Positions 1-12,917 of a DNA stretch of 64,000 nucleotides are shown here, piece by piece. Below the pieces are notes generated by a model, which was given only the letters and a program-made list of their open reading frames with translations, did no database searches and was not told the DNA's origin. Numbering within the stretch: the first letter of the stretch is position 1; each line of letters starts with the position of its first letter. The position numbers and the translations under genes are program-made. This DNA is from Kocuria rhizophila DC2201 (GTDB taxonomy: Bacteria; Actinomycetota; Actinomycetes; Actinomycetales; Micrococcaceae). The stretch spans positions 1,302,001 to 1,366,000 of the forward strand of contig NC_010617.1 of assembly GCF_000010285.1 (NCBI RefSeq). Direction: 5' to 3'.

Positions 1-1752
1 GCCCGTGCCCACGGTGCGGACCTCGTGCTGCTGATCGTGGCCGCACTCGACGACGCCGCGCTCGCCCGGCTGCTGGAGCTCACCCACCACCTGGGCATGC
101 ACGCCCTCGTGGAGACCCACACCGAGGACGAGGTGGCGCGCGCCGTCGCGGTCGGGGCGCGCATCATCGGCGTGAACACCCGGGACCTCAAGAGCCTGGA
201 CGTGGACGTGCACACCTTCGGTCGGCTCGCCCCGCTGGCTCCGGAGGGCGCCGTGCTGGTCGCGGAGTCCGGGGTGGCCGGGGAGGACCAGATCCGGCTG
301 TACGCGGGCCACGGCGCCCACGCCGTGCTCGCCGGGGAGGCGCTCGTCACCGCCACGGACCCCGCCCAGAGGATCGCCCGGTTCCGCGAGGTGGGAGCCC
401 TGGCGCGCGGCGAGTTCCTGGCCGGGGCCACCCCGCCCGCGGCCCAGGCCGAGCACGCCGCCGCACAGGCGCAGCACGCCGACGACGCCGCGGGCTCCCT
501 GCGCGACGCCCCCGGCCCGTACTTCGGGGACTTCGGCGGACGCTGGATGCCCGAGTCCCTCGTGGCGGCGCTCGACGAGCTCACCGAGACCTTCGAGAAG
601 GCCCGCACGGACGAGGAGTTCCTCGCCGAGTTCTCCCGGCTCTCCCGCGACTACTCGGGCCGGCCCTCGCTGCTGACCGAGGCGGAGCGCTTCGGGCAGG
701 CCCTCGGGGTGCGCGTGTTCCTCAAGCGCGAGGACCTCAACCACACCGGTTCCCACAAGATCAACAACGTGCTGGGCCAGGCCCTGCTGGCCCGGCGCAT
801 GGGCAAGACCCGGCTGATCGCCGAGACCGGCGCGGGCCAGCACGGTGTGGCCACCGCGACCGCCGCGGCCCTGTTCGGGATGCAGTGCACCGTCTACATG
901 GGCGAGGAGGACACCCGGCGCCAGGCGCTGAACGTGGCCCGGATGCGCCTGCTCGGCGCCGAGGTGGTGGCGGTGAGCAACGGCTCCCGCACCCTGAAGG
1001 ACGCCATCAACGAGGCCCTGCGGGACTGGGTGGCCTCGGTGGACACCACGCACTACCTGCTGGGCACGGCCGCCGGACCCCATCCGTTCCCCGCCATGGT
1101 CCGCTACTTCCACGAGCAGATCGGCGAGGAGGCCCGCGCGCAGATCCTCGAGCAGGCCGGTCGCCTGCCGGACGCCGTGACCGCGTGCGTGGGCGGCGGC
1201 TCCAACGCGATCGGGATCTTCCACGGCTTCCTGGACGACGCCTCCGTGCAGCTCTACGGCAACGAGGCCGGCGGCGACGGCGTGTCCACCGGTCGGCACG
1301 CGGCAACCATCTCCCTGGGCCGCCCGGGCGTGCTGCACGGCGCGAGGACGTTCCTGATGCAGGACACCGACGGGCAGACCGTGGAGTCCCACTCGATCTC
1401 CGCGGGCCTGGACTACCCGGCGGTCGGCCCGGAGCACTCCTACCTGCACTCGATCGGGCGCGTGTCCTACGAGGCCGTGACCGACGAACAGGCCATGGAC
1501 GCCTTCCGGCTGCTGTGCCTCACCGAGGGCATCATCCCGGCCATCGAGTCCTCGCACGCCCTGGCCGGCGCGCGGGCGGTGGCCGAGCGCTGGGTCGAGG
1601 AGCTCGGCCCGGAGGCCGCGGCGGAGAAGATCATCGTGGTGTCCCTGTCCGGGCGTGGGGACAAGGACGTCGCCACGGCCGCGGAGTGGTTCGACATGCT
1701 CCCGCAGGACAGCCACGAGGAACGCGTGGGACAGAAAGGCGAACAGCTGTGA
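1..1752 (+). CDS. trpCB: TrpC-TrpB fusion: indole-3-glycerol phosphate synthase / tryptophan synthase beta (5' end outside window)
   Basis: The frame is open from the first base and encodes two enzymes of tryptophan synthesis in one chain. The first ~130 residues are the C-terminal half of indole-3-glycerol phosphate synthase ([10 protein letters not shown] and AESGV barrel motifs). A ~40-residue Ala-rich linker follows, then a full tryptophan synthase beta chain from about nt 520 ([14 protein letters not shown]). It carries the PLP lysine in HTGSHKINN (Lys codon 757-759), the phosphate-binding GGGSNA loop and a C-terminal SGRGDKD. No stop separates the two parts. An internal GTG at 391 could in principle start TrpB alone, but it has no ribosome site. 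TrpC-TrpB fusions are known in some actinobacteria such as bifidobacteria. The beta chain would convert indole plus serine to tryptophan, with TrpA from the overlapping next gene. Confidence 0.93.
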   Translation, partial: ARAHGADLVLLIVAALDDAALARLLELTHHLGMHALVETHTEDEVARAVAVGARIIGVNTRDLKSLDVDVHTFGRLAPLAPEGAVLVAESGVAGEDQIRLYAGHGAHAVLAGEALVTATDPAQRIARFREVGALARGEFLAGATPPAAQAEHAAAQAQHADDAAGSLRDAPGPYFGDFGGRWMPESLVAALDELTETFEKARTDEEFLAEFSRLSRDYSGRPSLLTEAERFGQALGVRVFLKREDLNHTGSHKINNVLGQALLARRMGKTRLIAETGAGQHGVATATAAALFGMQCTVYMGEEDTRRQALNVARMRLLGAEVVAVSNGSRTLKDAINEALRDWVASVDTTHYLLGTAAGPHPFPAMVRYFHEQIGEEARAQILEQAGRLPDAVTACVGGGSNAIGIFHGFLDDASVQLYGNEAGGDGVSTGRHAATISLGRPGVLHGARTFLMQDTDGQTVESHSISAGLDYPAVGPEHSYLHSIGRVSYEAVTDEQAMDAFRLLCLTEGIIPAIESSHALAGARAVAERWVEELGPEAAAEKIIVVSLSGRGDKDVATAAEWFDMLPQDSHEERVGQKGEQL

Positions 1753-2606
1753 GCACCACCGGAACCCCTGAGACCGCACCCACCGGGCTGGCCGCGCGAA
1801 TCCTTCCCGCGGGCCTCACGGACCGCGGCGAGTCCGCGCTGTCCCGCCGGATCGAGCAGTGCCGCGACGAAGGACGCCCCGCGCTCGTGGGCTACCTCCC
1901 CGCGGGGTACCCCAACCTCGAGGAGTCCGTGGCGGCCGCGGTGGCCCTGGGCCGCAACGGCGCGGACGTCATCGAGATCGGCATCCCGTACTCGGACCCC
2001 GTGATGGACGGGCCCGTGATCCAGGCCGCGACCACGCAGTCCCTGGCCAACGGCTTCCACGTGGCGGACGTGTTCACCGTGGTGCGCGCCGTGGCCGAGC
2101 AGACGGACGCGGTGCCCGTGGTCATGACCTACTGGAACCCCGTGCTGCAGACCGGCGTGGACGAGTTCGCGCGCCGGCTGGCGGAGGCCGGGGGAGCCGG
2201 GATCATCACCCCGGACCTCATCCCGGACGAGGCGGGGCAGTGGTTCGCCGCCTCCGAGGAGCACGGGCTGGACCGGATCTTCCTGGTGGCGCCCTCCACC
2301 ACCCGTGAGCGCATGGACATGACCGTGGCCGCGGCCTCGGGCTTCCTCTACGCCGTGTCGGTCATGGGCGTCACGGGCGCCCGGGACGAGGTCTCCTCGG
2401 CCGCAGAGGACGTCGTGGCCCGGGCGCGGGCCGCCGGTGCGCAGCGGGTGTGCGTGGGCCTGGGGGTGTCCCGCCGCGAGCACGTGCTGGAGATCGGCCG
2501 CTACGCGGACGGCGTGATCGTGGGCACCGCCCTCGTGCGGGCCCTCGGCGAGGGCGGTGCCGAGGCCGTGGGCCGCCTCGCCGCCGAGCTCGCGGGGCGC
2601 GCATGA
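1749..2606 (+). CDS. trpA: Tryptophan synthase alpha chain
   Basis: This 285-residue protein cleaves indole-3-glycerol phosphate to indole and glyceraldehyde 3-phosphate and channels indole to the beta chain. The TIM barrel has the family signature [17 protein letters not shown], with catalytic Glu76 and Asp87 (equivalents of E. coli Glu49 and Asp60), and the phosphate-binding SVMGVTGAR and GLGVS loops. The GTG start overlaps the TrpCB stop by 4 bp (GTGA), which implies translational coupling. The length is slightly above the usual ~268 because of an N-terminal extension of about 25 residues. Confidence 0.97.
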   Translation: MSTTGTPETAPTGLAARILPAGLTDRGESALSRRIEQCRDEGRPALVGYLPAGYPNLEESVAAAVALGRNGADVIEIGIPYSDPVMDGPVIQAATTQSLANGFHVADVFTVVRAVAEQTDAVPVVMTYWNPVLQTGVDEFARRLAEAGGAGIITPDLIPDEAGQWFAASEEHGLDRIFLVAPSTTRERMDMTVAAASGFLYAVSVMGVTGARDEVSSAAEDVVARARAAGAQRVCVGLGVSRREHVLEIGRYADGVIVGTALVRALGEGGAEAVGRLAAELAGRA

Positions 2607-3481
2607 CGCCCGCGCTGCTGCCCGCCGCGATTCCCTCGCCGGGGACCAGCAGCATCCACCTGGGCTTCCTGACCATCCACTTCTACGCGCTGTGCATCCT
2701 GGTGGGCATGGCACTGGCCGTGTGGCTGACCATGAAGCGCTGGCGGCGCCGCGGGCAGGACCCGGACGTGCTGTGGGACATCGTGTTCTGGGCGGTGATC
2801 GCCGGGATCGTCGGCGCCCGTGCGTACCACGTGCTGGTCACGGACCCCCGCGGGTACTTCGGCCCCGGGGCGGATCCGCTGGCCGTGCTGCGGATCTGGG
2901 AGGGCGGGCTCGGCATCATGGGCGCCGTGCTCTTCGGAGCCGCCGCCGCCTGGGTGGTCTCCCGCCGCAACGGGATCCCGCTGCACGTGTTCGCGGACTG
3001 CGTGGCCCCGGCGCTGCTGCTGGCCCAGGCCGTGGGCCGGTGGGGGAACTGGTTCAACCAGGAGCTGTTCGGCAAGCCCACCACGCTGCCGTGGGGCCTG
3101 GAGATCTCCCCCCTGTCCCCGAACTTCCCTCAGGGGCTGCCCCCGGACACCCTGTTCCACCCCACGTTCCTCTACGAGAGCCTGTGGGACCTGCTGGGCG
3201 TGGTGGTGCTGCTGCTCGTGGACCGGCGCGTAGGGGATACCCACGGGCGGATCTTCGCCCTGTACATGGTCTACTACGGCGTGGGGCGGATGCTCATCGA
3301 GATGTTCCTGCGCGTGGATCCTGCGCTGATGGTCGCCGGGGTCCGGGTGCACGTGTGGACCTCCCTGCTCATCGTGCTCGGCGGGATTGTGCTCTACGTG
3401 CTGCTCGGCCGACGCACCGGGCGCGGCACTGCGCAGGAGTCGGGCGTGGCACGGCAGCCCCAGCCCACGCACTCCTCCTGA
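2603..3481 (+). CDS. lgt: Prolipoprotein diacylglyceryl transferase
   Basis: This integral membrane enzyme transfers diacylglycerol from phosphatidylglycerol to the lipobox cysteine of prolipoproteins. The 292 residues contain about seven hydrophobic segments, the signature [13 protein letters not shown], the [11 protein letters not shown] motif and a C-terminal [10 protein letters not shown]. The ATG overlaps the trpA stop (ATGA), so it is the last gene of the trp operon; lgt downstream of trpA is common in actinobacteria. The basic, polar C-terminal tail after the last helix (LLGRR onward) is predicted to be cytoplasmic. A strong terminator follows. Confidence 0.97.
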   Translation: MTPALLPAAIPSPGTSSIHLGFLTIHFYALCILVGMALAVWLTMKRWRRRGQDPDVLWDIVFWAVIAGIVGARAYHVLVTDPRGYFGPGADPLAVLRIWEGGLGIMGAVLFGAAAAWVVSRRNGIPLHVFADCVAPALLLAQAVGRWGNWFNQELFGKPTTLPWGLEISPLSPNFPQGLPPDTLFHPTFLYESLWDLLGVVVLLLVDRRVGDTHGRIFALYMVYYGVGRMLIEMFLRVDPALMVAGVRVHVWTSLLIVLGGIVLYVLLGRRTGRGTAQESGVARQPQPTHSS

Positions 3482-3512
3482 GAGCCCCGCCGCGGGCGGT
3501 GCGACCCGTGCT

Positions 3513-3546
3513 GAGAGGCCCCGGACCCCGCGGTCCGGGGCCTCTC
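3513..3546 (+). terminator. Rho-independent-type terminator after lgt
   Basis: Perfect 15-bp inverted repeat with left arm GAGAGGCCCCGGACC, 4-nt loop CCGC and the exact complementary right arm. It lies 31 nt after the lgt stop. There is no U-tract, as is usual for GC-rich actinobacterial terminators. It closes the trp-lgt operon before gltB. Confidence 0.85.
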
Positions 3547-3598
3547 GGCATCCGTGGTCCACATGCTGGAATGGCCCGTCCCCGCGCGACTGTGATGT

Positions 3599-3615
3599 GT
3601 ACTACGTGGTACGTT
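3599..3615 (+). promoter_or_regulatory. Imperfect palindrome in the gltB upstream region
   Basis: The 330-nt gap between lgt and gltB holds no gene. After the terminator, the only structured element I see is GTACTACGTGGTAC (3599-3612), centred on ACGT. It overlaps TACGTT (3610-3615), a plausible -10 hexamer. It could be a regulator site for glutamate synthase, but it matches no actinobacterial nitrogen operator I know (not a GlnR or AmtR box). The rest of the leader, 3616-3794, shows nothing recognisable apart from the SD before gltB. Confidence 0.3.
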
Positions 3616-3810
3616 ACCCAGGCACCGCGCAACCGCCCATCCACACGGCTGCCCGGTCCGATCCTCGGCTCGCAGCAGAGCCGCTTCCTTTCCGCAACGG
3701 GGCGGACACCGGCGTCACAGGATCTCACGACGCCCGCCGCACACCCACCGAGTGTTCCCGGGCTTCGTCGACGCACCAGACCAGCCCACCCCTTGGTGAG
3801 GAGCTCCGTC

Positions 3811-8482
<4,672 letters not shown>

Positions 8483-8490
<8 letters not shown>

Positions 8491-9946
8491 TCCCCGTGGT
8501 TTCCTGAAGGTCCGCGAGCGTGAGGACCGCCCCAAGCGTCCCGTCCCGGTGCGGCTGATGGACTGGAAAGAGGTGCAGCAGCGCCAGCAGGCCGGCGTGC
8601 TGCACGAGCAGGCGGGCCGCTGCATGGACTGCGGCGTGCCGTTCTGCCACCAGGGCTGCCCCCTGGGCAACCTGATCCCCGAGTGGAACGACCTCGTCTG
8701 GCGGGAGCAGTGGGGCGAGGCGTCCGAGCGGATGCACGCGACCAACAACTTCCCGGAGTTCACCGGGCGCGTGTGCCCCGCGCCGTGCGAGTCGTCGTGC
8801 GTGCTGGGCATCAACCAGCAGCCCGTGACCATCAAGCAGGTGGAGTACGCGATCGGGGAGAAGGCGTTCGAGGACGGGCTGATCGCCCCCCACATCCCCC
8901 AGCGGCTCGTGGGCCGGACCGTGGCCGTGGTGGGTTCCGGACCGGCGGGTCTCGCGGCCGCCCAGCAGCTGACCCAGGCAGGTTTCACGGTGGCCGTGTA
9001 CGAGCGGGACGACCGCATCGGTGGACTGCTGCGCTACGGCATCCCGGACTTCAAGCTCGAGAAGTCCGTGCTGGAGCGGCGCCTGGACGTGATGCGCCAG
9101 GAGGGCACCAAGTTCCGGCCCGGTGTGGAGATCGGCAGGGACATCACGTGGGACGTGCTGCGTCGGCGCTACGACGCCGTGATCGTGGCCACCGGGGCCA
9201 CCCGTCCTCGGGACCTGGAGATCCCCGGACGGGACCTGGAGGGCGTGCACTACGCCATGGACTACCTCGTGCGCTCCAACCACCTGGTGGAGGGGGACGA
9301 GGTCCCCGATCCCATCGACGCGCACGGCAAGCACGTGATCGTGCTCGGCGGCGGGGACACCGGCTCGGACTGCATCGGCACGGCCCTGCGCCAGGGGGCG
9401 GCGTCGGTGACGTCGCTGGCCATCGGCCGCAAGCCGCCGGTGGACCGCGCAGACGCGGAGCCCTGGCCCATGATGCCCCGGGTCTTCGAGGTCTCCACGT
9501 CCCACGAGGAGGGCGGGGAGCGCAGCTACCTGGCCTCCACCGTGGAGTTCGTGGGGGAGGGCGGACACGTCACCGGACTGCGCGTGGCCGAGACCGAGTA
9601 CCGGGAGGACGGCTCCCGCGTGCCCCGCCCCGGCACGGAGCGGGTGCTGCCGGCGGACCTTGTGTTCCTGGCCCTCGGGTTCACGGGCAACGAGTCCCAG
9701 GAGCTCACCGAGCAGCTGCCGGTGGCCCTGGACGAGCGCAGCAACGTGGCCCGGGACGAGACCTACATGACCGCGGTGGACGGCGTGTTCTCGTGCGGGG
9801 ACGCCGGGCGCGGGCAGTCCCTCGTGGTCTGGGCGATCGCCGAGGGCCGGGCGTGCGCCGCGCACGTGGAGCGCCACCTCACGGGCCAGACCCGCCTGCC
9901 GGAGCCCGTGGAGCCCTCCGAGCGGGCCATCGACCTGAGCCTCTAA
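8483..9946 (+). CDS. gltD: Glutamate synthase (NADPH) small subunit
   Basis: The 487-residue electron-input subunit of glutamate synthase passes NADPH electrons through FAD and two 4Fe-4S clusters to GltB. The N-terminal cluster cysteines are Cys47, Cys50, Cys55 and Cys59 ([13 protein letters not shown]) with Cys98, Cys102 and Cys106 (CPAPCESSC). The FAD Rossmann motif is GSGPAG (151-156) and the NADPH motif GGGDTG (289-294). It starts with GTG inside the last codons of gltB, an 8-bp overlap that suggests coupled synthesis of the complex. Confidence 0.97.
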
Positions 9947-10044
9947 GACGGTCGTCCCCCGGGGGTGGCCCGGGCGTCCCCCGGGTGTGAGCCAGGAACC
10001 ACCGGGACATGTGTCCGCTCATACCGCCGACCCGCCCGGATTGC

Positions 10045-10113
10045 TAGGCTGGGGAGCAACATCGGCGAAGCGGCCGCGGCCGAGCAGCGTGGGCTGCCCG
10101 GCCCGGCCGCTTC
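10045..10113 (+). promoter_or_regulatory. pyk promoter -10 and 5' leader stem-loop
   Basis: TAGGCT at 10045-10050 is a good actinobacterial -10 hexamer; no clear -35 is visible. The predicted transcript begins near 10057 and soon folds into a 10-bp stem (GAAGCGGCCG 10067-10076 with CGGCCGCTTC 10104-10113) enclosing a smaller CAGC/GCTG helix. The right arm ends in CTTCTTCC, so it could act as an attenuator or an mRNA-stabilising 5' hairpin ahead of pyk. Confidence 0.45.
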
Positions 10114-10157
10114 TTCCGTGTGTGCCAGCCATCCGCTCTCCGAAAGGGAGTCACCAC

Positions 10158-11663
10158 ATGCGTCGAGCGAAGATCGTTGCCACCATCGGCCCCGCCATCT
10201 CGTCCCACGAGAACATCACCCGGGCCATCCAGGCCGGAATGAACGTCGCGCGGCTGAACATGAGCCACGGGGACCACTCCGTGCACAGCGCGTCCTACGA
10301 GAACCTGCGACGCGCGAGCGAGGAGCTCGGTGCCACCGTGGCCATCCTCGCGGACCTGCAGGGCCCCAAGATCCGCCTCGGCAGCTTCTCTGACGGGCCC
10401 CACGACCTCGCGGTGGGGGACACCTTCACCATCACCGTGGAGGACGTGCCGGGCACCCGGGAGCGCTGCTCCACGACCCACAAGGGCCTGCCCGGGGACG
10501 TGTCCGTGGGGGACCCGCTGCTGATCGACGACGGCAAGGTGGCCCTGCGCGCCACGGCCGTGACCGACACGGACGTCACCACGGAGGTGGTGGTCCCCGG
10601 GACCGTGTCCGACCACAAGGGCATCAACCTGCCGGGCGTGGCCGTGAACGTTCCCGCCCTGAGCGGGAAGGACGAGGCGGACCTGCGCTGGGCCCTGCAG
10701 CGCGGCGTCGACATCATTGCGCTGTCCTTCGTGCGCAACGCCGAGGACATCACCCGCGTGCACGAGATCATGGCGGAGGAGGGGCGCAAGATCCCCGTGA
10801 TCGCCAAGATCGAGAAGCCCCAGGCCGTGGACGCCCTGCACGAGATCATCGACGCGTTCGACGGCATCATGGTCGCCCGCGGGGACCTCGGCGTGGAGCT
10901 GCCGCTGGAGGCGGTGCCGATCGTGCAGAAGCGCGCCATCGAGCTGGCCCGGCGCTGGGCCAAGCCCGTGATCGTGGCCACCCAGGTGCTCGAGTCCATG
11001 ATCGACAACCCCCGCCCCACGCGCGCGGAGGCCTCGGACTGCGCGAACGCGGTGCTCGACGGCGCCGACGCCGTGATGCTCTCGGGTGAGACCTCGGTGG
11101 GCAAGTACCCCATCAAGACGCTCGAGACCATGGCCAGCATCATCGAGGCCACCGAGACCGAGGGCATGGACCGCATGCCCCCGCTGGGCACCGAGCCCCG
11201 CACCCGCGGCGGCGCGATCACCCGCGCCGCGGTGACGATCGCCCGGCAGCTGGACGTGAGCTACATCTGCACGTTCACCCAGTCCGGTGACTCGGCCCGG
11301 CGGCTGTCCCGGCTGCGCCCGGACCGCCCGATCCTCGCCTTCACGCCCGAGAAGAGCGTGCAGTCCTGGCTGCAGCTGCTGTGGGGCGTGCAGCCCATCC
11401 GCGTGGACCGCGTGGAGCACACCGACGACATGACGCGCCAGGTGGACCACTACCTCCTCGAGTACGACCTCGCGGACACCGAGGACATGGTGGTCATCTG
11501 CGCCGGTTCGCCCCCCGGGCACGCCGGTTCCACCAACCTGGTCAAGGTCCACCGCGTGGGCGACCTCCAGGACGCGGGGGAGGCCCCGCAGCGCGAGCCG
11601 CACGAGGGCATCCGTCCGTGGGGCCTGAGCCTGCCGGGCTCGGCCTCCTGGCGCGAGCCGTGA
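10158..11663 (+). CDS. pyk: Pyruvate kinase
   Basis: Final step of glycolysis: phosphoenolpyruvate plus ADP gives pyruvate plus ATP. The 501-residue protein has the N-terminal RRAKIVATIGPA, the NMSHGDH substrate loop, the active-site signature IPVIAKIEKPQAV with catalytic lysine, MVARGDLGVE, and the C-terminal allosteric domain. The SD GAAAGGGAG lies 7 nt before the ATG. It is slightly long because of a ~20-residue C-terminal tail (EGIRPWGLSLPG) that I do not recognise from other kinases. It stands alone, closed by a terminator. Confidence 0.98.
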   Translation: MRRAKIVATIGPAISSHENITRAIQAGMNVARLNMSHGDHSVHSASYENLRRASEELGATVAILADLQGPKIRLGSFSDGPHDLAVGDTFTITVEDVPGTRERCSTTHKGLPGDVSVGDPLLIDDGKVALRATAVTDTDVTTEVVVPGTVSDHKGINLPGVAVNVPALSGKDEADLRWALQRGVDIIALSFVRNAEDITRVHEIMAEEGRKIPVIAKIEKPQAVDALHEIIDAFDGIMVARGDLGVELPLEAVPIVQKRAIELARRWAKPVIVATQVLESMIDNPRPTRAEASDCANAVLDGADAVMLSGETSVGKYPIKTLETMASIIEATETEGMDRMPPLGTEPRTRGGAITRAAVTIARQLDVSYICTFTQSGDSARRLSRLRPDRPILAFTPEKSVQSWLQLLWGVQPIRVDRVEHTDDMTRQVDHYLLEYDLADTEDMVVICAGSPPGHAGSTNLVKVHRVGDLQDAGEAPQREPHEGIRPWGLSLPGSASWREP

Positions 11664-11689
11664 TCGGCTGAGCCCTCCGGGGCGTGACG

Positions 11690-11732
11690 ACGGCGCGGGG
11701 TGCGGTTCTTCGGGACCGGCACCCCGCGCCGT
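11690..11732 (+). terminator. Terminator after pyk
   Basis: Perfect 14-bp inverted repeat: ACGGCGCGGGGTGC (11690-11703) and GCACCCCGCGCCGT (11719-11732) around a 15-nt loop. It begins 26 nt after the pyk stop. No U-tract. Confidence 0.85.
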
Positions 11733-11869
11733 CGGCCGTTGCAGGCGCCTTACGGCGGGTGCCGCACCGCGCGGCGCAGCGAGGGCGGGGGGCACGGGGG
11801 CGTGTCGACGACGAACGGCCCCGTGTCAACGGGGCCGTTCTCGCGGTGCTCTGACCGGGTCGTTCGCGG

Positions 11870-11951
11870 TGCCCAAGGTGGGACTCGAACCCACACATGT
11901 TTCCATACCGCATTTTGAGTGCGGCGCGTCTGCCGATTCCGCCACTTGGGC
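11870..11951 (-). tRNA. tRNA-Leu (anticodon CAA)
   Basis: The reverse complement folds into an 82-nt class II tRNA. The acceptor stem is GCCCAAG/CTTGGGC with discriminator A, the anticodon stem is CCGCA/TGCGG around loop CTCAAAA (anticodon CAA, reads UUG), there is an extended variable arm, and the T arm is GTGGG/CCCAC with loop TTCGAGT. The 3' CCA is not encoded (genomic continuation is CCG) and must be added by CCA transferase. A possible minus-strand -10, TATGCT, is at 12026-12021, overlapping the -35 of the divergent pdtaR promoter. Confidence 0.95.
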
Positions 11952-12015
11952 TGGGGCGGGGTCGCCGTCGGGCGGCCCTGGAGCGCGGAGGACCGGGGGT
12001 CCCGGCCCCGCGCGG

Positions 12016-12044
12016 CTCACAGCATACACGACGGGGTCTAGCAT
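12016..12044 (+). promoter_or_regulatory. Promoter for the ANTAR regulator gene
   Basis: CTCACA (-35, 12016-12021; 4/6 to TTGACA), a 17-bp spacer and TAGCAT (-10, 12039-12044). The transcript would begin near 12051, leaving a leader of about 130 nt in which I see no other element. It overlaps the probable promoter of the divergent tRNA-Leu gene. Confidence 0.55.
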
Positions 12045-12179
12045 GAGGGGGACACCGGGTGCGCCCGATGACCCCGCCGGAGACCGCACTGTGCCGTGTC
12101 TCACGGGGTGCCCAGGCCGCTCACGTGGTTGGATTCGGTGTCGAGAGCAGGCAGACGACCCCCGAACCGAGGAGTGCCC

Positions 12180-12872
12180 GTGACGGATACGCCCCACGCA
12201 CCCGAATCCCCCGCACCTGACCCCAGTGCATCCGAACCCCACGCCGAGACTCGCGACTCCGTCTCCGCGCAGGCCGCGTCCGGCGCGGACACCACCGGCG
12301 CCACCCCCCGGACCGTGGTGGTCGCCGAGGACGAGGCCCTGATCCGCATGGACATCGTGGAGATGCTCGAGGACGCCGGCTACCGCGTGGTGGCGCAGGC
12401 CGAGAACGGTGAGCGCGCCGTCGCCCTGGCCACCGAGCACCGCCCGGACCTCGTGCTCATGGACGTGAAGATGCCCGTGATGGACGGGATCACCGCGGCC
12501 GAGCAGATCGCCGCGGACCGGATCGCCCCCGTGGTCCTGCTGACCGCGTTCAGCCAGCGCGAGCTCGTGGAGCGCGCCCGGGAGGCCGGGGCCATGGCGT
12601 ACGTGGTCAAGCCCTTCACGGTCGACGACGTGGTGCCGGCCATCGAGATTGCGATGTCGCGTTTCGAGGAGATCGCCGCGCTCGAGAACGAGGTCGCGGA
12701 CATGAAGGAGCAGTTCGCCACCCGCAAGCTCGTGGAACGGGCCAAGTCCCTGCTGCAGACCAAGATGGGCCTCTCCGAGCCCGAGGCGTTCCGCTGGATC
12801 CAGAAGACCTCGATGGACCGCCGGCTGTCCATGCGCGAGGTCGCGGAGGCCATCATCAACCAGGTGGCCTGA
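12180..12872 (+). CDS. pdtaR: PdtaR-like response regulator with ANTAR RNA-binding domain
   Basis: A two-domain cytoplasmic regulator of 230 residues. Residues 1-43 are a disordered Ala/Pro/Thr-rich extension. Residues 44-165 are a receiver domain with acidic pocket EDE (50-52), phospho-acceptor Asp95 in LVLMDVKMP, the switch Thr in LLTAF and Lys in YVVKPF. A short coiled coil leads to a C-terminal ANTAR domain (AKSLLQTKMGLSEPEAF), which in this family (M. tuberculosis PdtaR/Rv1626) binds tandem hairpins in nascent RNA and prevents termination. The GTG start has the SD GAGGAG 5 nt upstream. The cognate kinase is not in the window. Confidence 0.9.
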   Translation: MTDTPHAPESPAPDPSASEPHAETRDSVSAQAASGADTTGATPRTVVVAEDEALIRMDIVEMLEDAGYRVVAQAENGERAVALATEHRPDLVLMDVKMPVMDGITAAEQIAADRIAPVVLLTAFSQRELVERAREAGAMAYVVKPFTVDDVVPAIEIAMSRFEEIAALENEVADMKEQFATRKLVERAKSLLQTKMGLSEPEAFRWIQKTSMDRRLSMREVAEAIINQVA

Positions 12873-12905
12873 GGCGAAGCGCCCGTGCCTGTCCGGGGCT
12901 GCCCC

Positions 12906-12911
12906 TAGGAT
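12906..12911 (+). promoter_or_regulatory. -10 element, leaderless promoter of polA
   Basis: TAGGAT lies exactly 6 nt (GGGGGC) before the polA GTG, so the first transcribed base is predicted to be the G of the start codon. There is no Shine-Dalgarno and no convincing -35. Confidence 0.6.
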
Positions 12912-12917
12912 GGGGGC

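Noticed and set aside
9953-9984. Two direct copies of CGTCCCCCGGG between gltD and pyk, one extending into a CCCCCGGGGG palindrome
   Set aside because: Too short and GC-only to separate from background in this genome; no loop for a terminator and no clear link to a promoter.
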